Assembly: GCA_036937835.1 (NCBI GenBank) | Contig: CM072881.1 | Location: 7,822,001-7,886,000, forward strand | Reading direction: 5' to 3' | DNA length: 64,000 nt | DNA from: Pampus argenteus | Taxonomy: Eukaryota > Chordata > Actinopteri > Scombriformes > Stromateidae | Part shown: positions 36,301-46,500 of the stretch, piece by piece | Position numbering within the stretch: position 1 is the first letter of the stretch | Layout: each line of letters opens with the position of its first letter | Made by a program: the position numbers and the translations under genes | Notes under the pieces: generated by a model | Database searches by the model: none | What the model was told of the DNA's origin: nothing | What the model saw: only the letters and a program-made list of their open reading frames with translations

Positions 36301-36815
36301 CAGTATTTACTAATTATTTAAGATAAAAACAGATTAACACTTAAGGAGACTCATAGTACAGATGAATTAAAGAGAGAGACTGTATTTTAAAATCAGTCAT
36401 CTGGCAGTGTCAGTCTGAAACCTAACCCTAATCTGTGCCATACAGTGACCTTTACTCAGTTGCAGTACAGTAGATGACAGGCTGAAAAAAAACATGACGC
36501 ACTTACAGTATACTCACGCAACAGTGTGAGCTGCATCGTTTGTATGCTTAATTTGTAAATATTGCAGAAAAACTAAAATGTTCTTATCTAATCAATTATT
36601 TGTGTATTTAAAAGTTTTGTTCCGTCATAGTTGAGTATAGTAGTTCGTTGAAGTTCACTAAATCTTTATCTTATTTAAAAATAAAAAAAAATGAGTCACC
36701 ACTGTTTCTCTGTTTCTCAGGCCCGGGGAAACAGAGGCTGGTCTACTTCTGCATCGACATCTGCTTTCCCAGCAACATCTGTGTGTCTGTGTGTTTCTAC
36801 TATCTCCCGGAGTGA
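33384..36815 (+). CDS. bricd5: BRICHOS domain-containing protein 5, six coding exons
   Basis: BRICD5 is a poorly characterised single-pass membrane protein; BRICHOS domains act as intramolecular chaperones in other proteins (family knowledge). Exons: 33384-33437, 33582-33713, 33835-33975, 34101-34208, 35641-35794 and 36721-36815. Phases agree and the product has 227 residues. The ATG is supported by an in-frame stop 24 bases upstream (33360-33362). A hydrophobic segment at about residues 32-54 (VFWVSLSASLLLVIIALGL) suggests type II topology. The lumenal part has three N-glycosylation sequons (NQT, NQT, NET). The BRICHOS region runs from about residue 105 with cysteines at LICYKPVNQDSC, and the C-terminus FCIDICFPSNICVSVCFYY is cysteine- and beta-rich. 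The gene sits between pgp and mlst8 as in mammals. Exon 5 could start 3 bases later (CAGCAG acceptor). Confidence 0.93.
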
Positions 36816-37226
36816 CTGTGTATTCTCTTCTTCTCCTCCCAGTAAAAGATCAGGGAAACAAAGTTGTCTTTTTAGGTCCCCTCTATGAGAAAAAAAAATA
36901 AAATGAAAGAACAAAAGCCAGCTTTGACTGTTTCCTTTGTGCCATACAGCCACCAGTAAACCAGTGAAGCAGCCAACCTATCCAGTACATTTCCGTCCTT
37001 CTGAGAGAGAGATGGAGACAGGCTGTCACGGTTATCGCCAAAGTCCCATCGTCACTCTCTTCATGTCTAATATCCTCTCTGGTGGCACGCTTCAGAGATT
37101 ACAGAAGAAAGATCCCCCTTTTTTTTCCTTTTTTGACATGCCTCTAATTGTATTTCCTGTAACCCACTGCTGCAGTGCAATTATGTGTAACCGTTCCTTT
37201 TGAAATGTGAGTGTTTGGATCTGTTC

Positions 37227-37232
37227 AATAAA
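37227..37232 (+). terminator. bricd5: Likely polyadenylation signal of bricd5
   Basis: AATAAA lies 412 bases downstream of the stop and is followed by a TGTTGGGTATTGTTG GT-rich stretch. The convergent mlst8 transcript should end about 275 bases further right. Confidence 0.6.
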
Positions 37233-37506
37233 AGAATGTTGGGTATTGTTGAGCAATTTTTCTTAATTAAACTTGGAAAAAGGAGACTGAAAAAAAAACC
37301 CGCTGGAGGACAGTAAGGACTTGTGTGAATCACATCTTTACTGTGGAATCATTTTCTGTACATTATTATTATTAAGAATACTCCTTACAACTTAACTTTG
37401 AATACAAATATTAAATCAATTATACATATCACACACCAGAGATCAATCAATTCCGTGGCATATACCTAATGTGAAAAACATGGTCCATCTGATACAGTAA
37501 ATATGG

Positions 37507-37512
37507 TTTATT
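37507..37512 (-). terminator. mlst8: Possible polyadenylation signal of mlst8
   Basis: TTTATT on the plus strand reads AATAAA on the minus strand, 459 bases past the mlst8 stop. It is one of few canonical signals in this stretch, so use of this one is inferred. Confidence 0.4.
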
Positions 37513-37581
37513 ATTTAAAAAATCGACTAACTTGAAAGTTATATCCTCTTGTGAAGAAGTTAAACACCTATAGGGTCAATG

Positions 37582-37611
37582 ATAAATACCATCACATCAC
37601 ATGGTATTTAT
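37582..37611. repeat. Small perfect stem-loop in the presumed mlst8 3' UTR
   Basis: ATAAATACCAT (37582-37592) pairs with ATGGTATTTAT (37601-37611) around the 8-base loop CACATCAC. Confidence 0.75.
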
Positions 37612-37970
37612 ACAAATTTCTATATGTGTGGTACGGAAACTACCTCAGCTTCACTGTGGATAGATGTCTTCCTGTACGACTGCTTTAATTTGGTGTAAAA
37701 CAGGATTTTTTGCTTCACATTTTGGCCGTGATGTTATGCTGAGTACTTGGTGGTAAATAGCACTGTAGGCATTTTGGTACACAACTGAGGTTTGTTATAA
37801 CGTTCATGCAAATGCCTCAACTTTCTCAAAATGACAGTTTCCTGGGAACCTGTTTAATAATTCCCATTGTCACAATCAGATATGTACCATCTGGGAATTG
37901 TGTCCAGTGCTTTTCTTATCCCACCTCTGCAAAGACTGTCTGTTACCTCTCGTCTGTTCTTTTTTCATCC

Positions 37971-40116
37971 TCAGCCCAGCACACTGTCATTGAAGGCTAA
38001 ACACACCACAGCCTTCTGGTGGCCGCTGTACTCCCTCTTGATCTCCCCGGTGTCCACACACCAGAGACGAGCCAGGTTGTCTGAAGAGGCTGTGGATTAA
38101 AAACGAGAGCCAAAACTTTTTTATTTCACCTGAGAAATATATACACTAATATATACACAACAGTATTAAATTTGCAGGCCTGATTGCCAGGGGATTCTTT
38201 GCACTGACCGGTGACAATATACTGGGAATCGCCAGAGAAGGCACAGTCCCACATCCATCCTCTAGATGTCTCTCCAGGATTGTTGCTCTTGATGCTCAGC
38301 TCCGTCATCAATGAGAAATTGGACGTCTTCCAAATTTTACAGGTCTGATCTGCTGAGCAGGTGGCCAACAGACTGGAAGATGACAGCAAATGCAAATGCA
38401 AATGCAAAAAAAAAAAAAAAGTCAATATCATCAGCAACAACGTCAGAGCAGGAAACTAAACTGTCTGAGAAAGGCACTCACGTGGAATCAGGGCTAAACT
38501 TGCATCGGAGGGAGTAGCGTTTGTGCGCAGGGATTTTGGTTTTGGGAATCAGCTGAGTCACTTCATCTCCGATGCCTCCAGCAAGGTTCCACACATAACA
38601 GTTTCCCTGTTAAGGAGGACAGAAGGACCAAAGGAAGCTGATTTAATCAGGTAGTATCTATACAATATTTCCTTTAAATAAACATGTTACTAATGAGATT
38701 CAACTGCAGATGCCATCAATGGATCAAGTTTACACAACACGTCAAAAGAAATGCTACATATGGCATTGAATTTGATTGTCGGTGGTTTGCTTTCACTTCA
38801 TTTTTGTCAGCTCTGCTTTCTAGAGATCGTTTAACTACTTAAAAACACTGCGTTTTGACATTTTCTGCAATTGGTTCACATTATATTTTCACTGGGCCAT
38901 TGCAACTGTACCAAGTGTGCTTTTTCCAGACTGTTTTGATACTGACCGAGCTGTTGACTGCTGCCATGTAACTAGCATCTGGGTCAATGTGAACTGAGTT
39001 GATGGAGACCTCTGGTTCAGGAATGAGCTGTTCATTGTGATCCGTCTTCAGATCCCAGATATGAATCACTCCGCTTTGGTCTCCAACTATCAGTTCAGCC
39101 TAAAAAACATACAACACTGCACATTTACTGCCATTTCACACACACTGAGCTGTAAATTATAAAACATTTATTGTAGACAACCAACATAAGCAGCCAATAG
39201 TGAGGCTGTTAAAATACGTATCTAATTTATGAATCAGTGTAAATTGGATGTCTCACCTGGTTGGGATGCAGGCACACACAGTTGATTGGAGCATTAACCT
39301 GGAAGATCCTCTGACACTGCAGATTTCTGGACCTGTAAGAAAATGCAGACGTCAACTTTGCTTTATCCATCATAGAGTAACTGTGTTAAAAGATAGTTAG
39401 CTTTCCGTCCTGTACCTGAGGTCCCAGATGCGAGCCATGCAATCCTCTCCTCCTGTGTACATCCAGCGTCCGTCTTCATGGAAGCCCACGGATGTGATGT
39501 TCTTACTAACACCATCGTAGTTGATCACCGGGTTGGGGTTGTTGGAGTTCAGGTCATACATGCGGATGTGCTGATAACCTGAAAAGCAGAGTGGAAACTT
39601 GTTGTGAGATTAAACAAGTATGACTTAGAGTGACAATGATATTACATACAATGAAAAAAGGAGGGAAAATCCTACCTGCAGCTGCAATCATACTTCTGTC
39701 AGGTGTCACCTCAAGTGAATTCACTTGCTAGAGGAAAATATTAAGAAAGTGGACGGTTCAGTTCATTAAAACGCTCTTATAACAGCACCTATGTTGATTT
39801 TATTGGGATTTTTTATTCTATATCCACATAAAACTCTTTACGCTTTAACACATATGTATAAAAGTATTCACTAAGTTGATACTGAGTTGATATATAAACT
39901 AAACTACTGTCATAAATCATTTGATCACGATATAAATTCAGCTTCCAGACGTCACAGCCGGATGTTTGTTCGGCAAAGTAAGGATACAGAGTCCTGGTGC
40001 TGGACTGTCCTGGTGCAGATCCCGCTGTGGGCCTGCCAGAAGCGGACAGTGTGGTCGTACCCAGCCGTGGCCAGGATGACCGGGTCGCTGCCCACCGTCC
40101 CCTGGTTCACATTCAT
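37971..40116 (-). CDS. mlst8: mTOR-associated WD40 protein mLST8 (GbetaL), eight coding exons
   Basis: mLST8 is the seven-bladed WD40 subunit of mTORC1 and mTORC2 that stabilises the mTOR kinase domain. Coding exons on the minus strand: 40116-39988, 39727-39676, 39578-39416, 39332-39257, 39099-38947, 38606-38482, 38372-38209 and 38089-37971. The total is 326 residues, the same as human as I recall it. WD-type segments are clear throughout: [52 protein letters not shown] and [11 protein letters not shown], ending NDSVLG before the stop. Intron 1 has the donor GTATCCTTAC and an upstream TTCTTAAT, the signals of a U12-type intron. The other introns are ordinary GT-AG. A non-coding exon probably lies at about 40441-40540. 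The gene is tail-to-tail with bricd5. Confidence 0.97.
39728..39987 (-). other. mlst8: mlst8 first coding intron, U12-type splice signals
   Basis: The donor reads GTATCCTTAC immediately after the codon TCT. The U12 5' splice-site consensus is RTATCCTTT, so eight of nine bases match. Near the 3' end, TTCTTAAT lies about 13 bases before the terminal AG, in the position and form of a U12 branch site (consensus TTCCTTAAC). The upstream pyrimidine content is modest, as in minor-class introns. The intron falls in phase 0. Confidence 0.75.
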
Positions 40117-40440
40117 GCTTGACTGCCGGCTGTCACTGCTCAGAGTGAGGCATGTATGCAACTGCGTATATATACATGAGATAGTCAGCTGCTGTAGTTT
40201 TCTAGGCAAATGTCATTAAATGTAGTTAAATGTCAACTTAAAACAGAGACGTTGTTTAATCTATTGTCATGAACTTGTACCAGCTAGCGCTAGCAAAGCA
40301 GCCGAGCTAATTTAAATGGCTACGTAGTATAGTCAATTAATGCTACTTTAGAAGCTAACACATTGCGACATTTCGCTGCGTAATGGTATTTATGATGAGT
40401 TAGACTTGGAAAAAGAGGAAATCTTAGAGGTTTTGATTAC

Positions 40441-40540
40441 CTTTTGCTGTTGGTGTTGACGACAAATCGGTACGTCCCCGTAATAGGTCTCTAAGCAACA
40501 CACGGCGACGGTTCAAAGGTTCCGCTTTTTTTCTGCCAAC
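40441..40540 (-). other. mlst8: Probable non-coding first exon and promoter of mlst8
   Basis: On the minus strand, AACAGCAAAAG is followed by the donor GTAATC at 40440. Candidate acceptors lie a few bases before the ATG (for example AG at 40124-40123). The upstream end is not defined. The sequence at 40485-40497 (GTCTCTAAGCAAC) resembles a degenerate RFX X-box half-site pair. Confidence 0.4.
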
Positions 40541-41364
40541 TACTGACTTTTATAAAAGCGAGAAAATACACACAGAAGCTCTTCTACAAATACTTGAGTG
40601 TAAAATGAAACATTTATGAGACTGTCAGAAAGATGACTTAACTCAACAGTAAGTGTTGTGTGAAATTTTGTTGGAGAAAAACATGGTTTCAGGTCAGGTT
40701 GGTCCTGCCTGGTATATTGCATACACTGTAAACTAATTTGATGCACTAAATTTATATTGTTGTTGAGTGTGTTTTCTACAGGAAACACAAAGTACTGACG
40801 GACAGCTTTTCATAAAAAAATCTAATGTTTTGAGGTCAATATGAAAAATACTGAACTAAAAATAGATAAAATTTAGGATTATGATACCCTGTGGTATACA
40901 TACATGGGAGAAGTCTATCGTGTGTATCATGTGACAAATTAATCAAGTTATGACAGGTTGGTGTAAATATTTCACTACTTAGTAGTGGTATATGTACACA
41001 AACTTTTTTTCTCACTTTAATGAGATTGTTAATGAATTGTCTAATTGGTTAAAATAGTGTTTTCACTCTGGCTGCTTAACAAGTTACTTCATGACATATT
41101 AGACCACCTTATTTGATAAATTAACTTTATTTCTAGATAAGTTATTTATTGATTGAACATTTTTAATAAATAGTTAAATAAATAATTTAAATAAACAAAT
41201 ACTGCTAAGACGTAACCGCAAACATAAAACCAATATGTGTAAATAGATTTTTGTTAACATCTCAATCAGAACATTTTATCAAAAACAGTCACTGTCCGGT
41301 CAAAAAGGAAACGGGAACTGCCATCGATTTTCTTTCCTGTTCTGTCTGTGTCCGTGTGTGATGA
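40541..41364. other. Intergenic region between mlst8 and meiob
   Basis: This is AT-rich DNA with no gene-like feature. TTTATT at 41126-41131 and 41145-41150 gives AATAAA on the minus strand and could serve as the meiob polyadenylation signal. Confidence 0.45.
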
Positions 41365-44300
41365 TCACAGCCGCTGCAGCAGGACAGACATGTGTTGTTT
41401 CACCTCCCCGGGGTCTGCCAGCGAGCAGGCCAGCACCACCCCCCTGATCCCAGTCCTCGTCTTCATGGAGGGGAGGATCTGAAACGCCATGTCACAGGTT
41501 TTTACAACTACTGTGATTTGTTTTTAAAGCTAACCCACAAAGTAGAGAAGGAATAGCTACCTTCACATATACTTTGCATCTCTCCAAAAGAAATTTCCAC
41601 TTCAGCGCAGTCCGCTCGTCATCTGTCAAACTGGTGAACTCGTCTGTCTGCAACACACAGAGTGAAACTGCTGTTTATCTCAGCCTAAGCAGATTAAACT
41701 GCCTGTATTGAAACTGAAAGTTTACTTGAATCAGAACTGCAAAATATAAAATCTATACCTGAATCAGTCATTCTTTAAACGTTTCATCATTCCCTGCTAT
41801 TTTCAATCTCTGTGAGACTTGTAGTAGATTTAATAACTTTAAGACTTTTTCACGCAGACTTTGTCTTTTTTAAAGTAATACTAACAGTGCAGCCAAGTGT
41901 CTTCTCAGCTTCTGGGCTTCTCAGGGTGCAGGCATGCAGGGTGCCTGTGTGGTCTGTGAAATCCACCAGCAGGTCAAAGCCAATGATGGTTGAAAAGCTT
42001 TGACCCCTCCCCGGACACAACTGGTTGGTGCAGCTCAGCATGTCCTCAGTCACCAGGAACTTACACCTGGAGCTGAGACAGAAGAGAGAACACACCATTA
42101 TATTTACTTTAACATGTTCCAACAAGTGTTTAGTAATGTACAGGTATCCATCCCATCTGCTTGTGTGACCTTACCACCGTGTCCTGATGACTTTTGAAAC
42201 AGAAGAGTCAAGGTCAAGCTTGGAGATGAAGCTGTATGTGATGCCAAAGAAAGCCTCAGGATTTTCCTGGGCCTTCTGCTTCAGCTGACTCACTGTGTAC
42301 ACATCAGTGATGGAGTCCACTGCAGAAACAAAAACAACACCGCATATCCACATCGGCAGCTTTAATACTTGTCGCTAGGAGACAAGTCGTGCTTGTCATT
42401 GTGTCATCTAGATTACTTGATCTGCTACATCCAGAAATATAGATGAAATGCTTAAAAGAAGAGCAACCTGAAATCTGAATCTTTTCATACAAATGTTCAC
42501 AAATGCAATGTAATAAGAATTTTTGCATTAACATTTTACACTTTGATACAGTAGATCTTTATAAGGAACCTAGATCAAGGAGTGCAAATACACAGTGCAC
42601 AATCTATGTTATTATGACACATGACAGATGAAATTAAAAAAAAAAAAATAGAGAAAGAAACGAGCTGAGACCCAAAACATAAAGGACATTTACCTCAAGA
42701 TACAGCAACACAGTACTCTTTGTAATACTATCATTATCAGAATCAGAAGTCTGTATTTTAACCTACCAGGCATATCCTCATCCTTCTCATCTTGGTCCAC
42801 TGCTCCAGACTCAGACACCTCTTTAGCATAATTGAACAGCAGGCTGGCCTCCCTGGTGTCTGAGAGCAAAGTATGATTGAGTTCAACAGCAACAAGGTGT
42901 TTGTCTCATCAAAATTATTCTACTTGCACAGCAGGAAGATGATATAGTTCTTATTACACTGTACATCATAACTGGTTGATTGGTTTTCCAAAATACCTTT
43001 TAAATTCTGTGTTTGATTAATTGCACAATATATCATTAAATCCTATTCTGTGTTTTTGTGATTGTTGCTATGATTTTCTTACCAGGGTTGACGGTGATGA
43101 CGGTTTTCGAGTTAACAGTTGCGGTCATGCCGTTGCGAAAGCTGTCAAAGCTAATCTTCGCATCTGCTATGAAGAGCACTTTGAATACAGCATTTAAACA
43201 TAAACACAAAGTTACTTCTCAAATATCCTACCCTTTAGCGCAATATGTTAACAAGACATGGCAGGCAGGAATAACTGTGGCTGAGAATGAGTAGCAGCTG
43301 TTAACCTACCCGTCTCCTTTGGTATCAAAGTTTGCACAAGCTGAATGGCTTCTCTGTCCCAGCTGTGAGTGAAACAGAGGTCAGTGAGTTACTCAGGTTA
43401 GGGGGGGGGGGGCCATAGTGAAAATCAAACACATATGGAGTTCAGTGAGTTAATCTAAAGCTTGATCTCAACAAAGTAAATTTGTGGTAACCTAAAGATA
43501 CACAGCGGTGAACCAAGAGGCAATAAGATGGAATATGGCAAAAAAAAGCAACAAAAGTAATAAATCTTTATTCATTTTCCAAATGAATTCACAACCATGA
43601 CGCACCAGATGAGTGGCAACGAAGAGACTGAGTCATCAAAGAGCTTCAATTCAAGCCTCTGCCCTTTGCGACCGTCTGAAGTGGTGAACTGTTTCAGCTC
43701 TCCAATCTGAAAACATAAACAGATTGATCTAAAGTTGCTATCACAATATCGTCCCTCCTTGTAAGGAAAATGCAGTGACATTAAGTACAGTATTTGGTCT
43801 CTTTCAGTATGTTCCAGGCAAACAACAAGCATATTTTCACATAATCACACAGACTAAATGGGCACAACACAGTCCATAATTTATGTGAATTAAAAAGAGA
43901 AACTTTGATATATTTGACCTGATTTAACTACCGTAAATAAATATTTGCTGTGCATTGACTATCATTGTCCAAAATGTCCCAATTCATTCTTATCAGGCTC
44001 GCCACCACAACCGCTCAATGACTTTCCATGATTTTTCCATGACTGACTTTCATAATCAGACCACTTTTTGACAACCCTTCCTTTCATGCTAATATTGTTT
44101 GTCATCTTAGGAAACTTTAACTGCCTATTTTCCACTATACTGGAGCTTACTCTGGAGAGAAAGAGCTGAAAAACCACCATCTAATTTAATAAGTATGTGA
44201 AAAAGCTAGAAAATAAACTCTTGGTATATTATTGCAGAGGAAACTATTCATGAAATTTCATATTACTTGAACATTCTCAATAAATTGATCAGATTTCCTC

Positions 44301-46094
44301 CTACTCCCTGTTTGGATTAAGCCTCTCAAACAGTGATATTCCAAAAATGTAATTTCCCTTCTGAACTATGAGTGAGTCTGCAACAAAAAGCTACTGTGAG
44401 TGGACATTTGTATAGTGAATAATACTCCTCTGCTCACTGACCGTGCCAGGATTCAAATAGATGACATTCTTCCATCGAAGAGCAGCACAACTACATTATC
44501 GTACTCCCGATAATAAGATGCCAAACATGGACAAAGTAACAGACTTATATAATAAAAGTACATTTTTATTCTTTTCTTCAGGATCAAAGAGTTGCACCTA
44601 TTGCAAAATGCATTGCAGAGTATTTGTAACTTTTTACTTAAAGTACTGTAAAAAAAATAAATTCTAACACTAAACACAAAGTACAGCTGAGGGTTGTGGT
44701 ACTGACATTAGTTTAGCAGGAATTTGGTCATTAACCAAGTTACAATTTTGACCTCAAAATGTCATGCCGATTCAGCCAATATTTAATGAGATATTTTAGT
44801 TTAGACCAAAGTGGGTGGATCAAACAATCTGCCGACATGTGGCTAAAAACTCATAAGATGCACTAAACAATGTTAATTGATCCTTAAGGTGCCCTACCGA
44901 TTTTACTGCTGCCAGTATATTTATCACACTGCCGTTTAGGCCCTGCCCATTGGCCACTATGTCTCCCAGAGAGTAGAAATCTCTGGAGTCCTTCACTGGC
45001 AGGTGGATGAGAGGTAGCAACCTGTCGATGGTGTCCATGTCAGTGCACAGATACACCTGGGAATGGGCCTCCGTCACCAGCAGCCTGTAGAGACTGAGAC
45101 AGCAGTCCTTTAACACCATCATGACATGACACACTATTACAGCATATTTTACATTAACATTACTTTCTCTTTAGCTGTCTAAAAGCACGGCAGCATGAGC
45201 ATGACTCTAATTTGTTACCTCGGAGTTTCAGGACAAAATCTGTCCCCTTTCTCTGGGTCTTTATTGGAAACTAAAGGATTTTCAATGGTGACTGGAAAAA
45301 ACAAACACACAAACAAACAACTTAGACATTTAATTGCTTACATTTCAATTTTCTTTTAATTGTCATAACTAAATTTAAGTTTATCAGTCTTACTTTAAAT
45401 CAATATAATTTACAACCAAGAGCAAGGATTCACACTCATATTGATAATACTGTACACTTTCTCACCACAGTCTCCTATAATGAAGCTACTGGAGAGTCCA
45501 TTGATGTAACCATCATTTCCCCAGGCTGTCACATTGATGAAAAAGTCAGGTGAGTCTTTAATAGTGAAGCCAAAAGTGAATCTGTCTACACCGACATCTG
45601 AAATGCAGAAACAAGTTAGTGTTAAACAGATATTGTTCTCCAGTAGAGGGAGCTGCTGTACAACACACTGAGGTGCAGTGTTGATAGAAGTATTAGTGTT
45701 TACAGGTAACTTTTTAGGTGCACTAAATTGATACCAACTTTTTCTGTCAGGGAAGCTTTTGACATCACTTTTTCCTATGATGATGCCAGCCACCTTCTGA
45801 AGAAAAGAAAAAAAAATCACAAGGGCAATGATAGTGTGCAGACTTTTTATAAAGGGATTCAGGCAGTTCAACACTGCATATAAAACTAACAGGCCTCAAA
45901 TATAAACACCTTTTTCTACCAGCAAACAGCTGCAGCTACAAGACAATAATCCCTGACTGTTTGTTGGTGTTTTAAAACCTGTTAAAATAAGAGAAAGTAC
46001 AATATTGCTGTAATTAGCTGAAAATGATTTTACTCACTGGATGAGAGAAGTTGGGGTGCAGCTCAGAGATGGAAATATAACTGTGAGAGGCCAT
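41365..46094 (-). CDS. meiob: Meiosis-specific single-strand DNA-binding protein MEIOB, 13 coding exons
   Basis: MEIOB is an RPA1-related OB-fold protein that works with SPATA22 and RPA at meiotic recombination sites. Coding exons: 46094-46038, 45796-45739, 45597-45466, 45291-45219, 45084-44898, 43706-43606, 43362-43310, 43166-43083, 42859-42767, 42319-42175, 42072-41886, 41647-41561 and 41478-41365. The phases agree throughout and the product has 456 residues. Recognisable conserved stretches include VAGIIIGKSDVKSFPDRK, FTFGFTIKDSPDFFINVTAW, LIHLPVKDSRDFYSLGDIV, TSDGRKGQRLELKLFD, the CSRCKFLV zinc-binding-like region with further cysteines (DMLSCTNQLC), and VDFTDHTGTLHACTL. The first donor GTGAGT follows HPNFSHP. 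Exon 2 uses the weak donor GTTGGT; the alternative breaks phase with exon 3. A 5' non-coding exon probably ends at 46415. Confidence 0.95.
43707..44897 (-). other. meiob: meiob intron 5 with a degenerate repeat fragment
   Basis: This is the largest meiob intron (about 1.2 kb). At about 43970-44060 it contains repeated ATGACTTTCCATGATTTTTCCATGACTG-type words that resemble a common teleost DNA-transposon remnant (from memory, not searched). No exon is seen within it. Confidence 0.35.
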
Positions 46095-46414
46095 TTTCAG
46101 CCCAACTGTTATCACATTTATAGACACTGTATTGTAAAGAAACAAATAAAACATAGGCAGAACATTTTGGGTTTAATTATAGCTGGATAAAACGTTTGAC
46201 ACATCTTACATTAGCTAACACCTTAGCTAATAAAATAACGTTGCTAAAACAGGTTAGCTAACTGCTTGTTTAGGTTAATGCTAATGTGCTAACTGACAAT
46301 ATTTAGTGGTTATTTCCTATTAATTATATGCTATAATAATTTCATATAAATGGTTACACAGGTCACTTTACTTACATATATTCAATGTTATAATAATATT
46401 TTTTTTTATTTTAC

Positions 46415-46500
46415 CTGTGTCCCTTTTCTTCAGTGTTTTTTTTTCTTCACGGCAAAGGGACAACCTCTGCTGAACTAGAATATGCTGCCTTCACTTGGAG
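46415..46500 (-). other. meiob: Probable non-coding first exon of meiob
   Basis: On the minus strand AAGGGACACAG is followed by the donor GTAAAA (46414 down). An acceptor TACAATACAG lies before TGTCTATAAATG at 46126, giving a 32-base 5' UTR piece in the ATG exon. The upstream limit is not defined. Confidence 0.35.
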
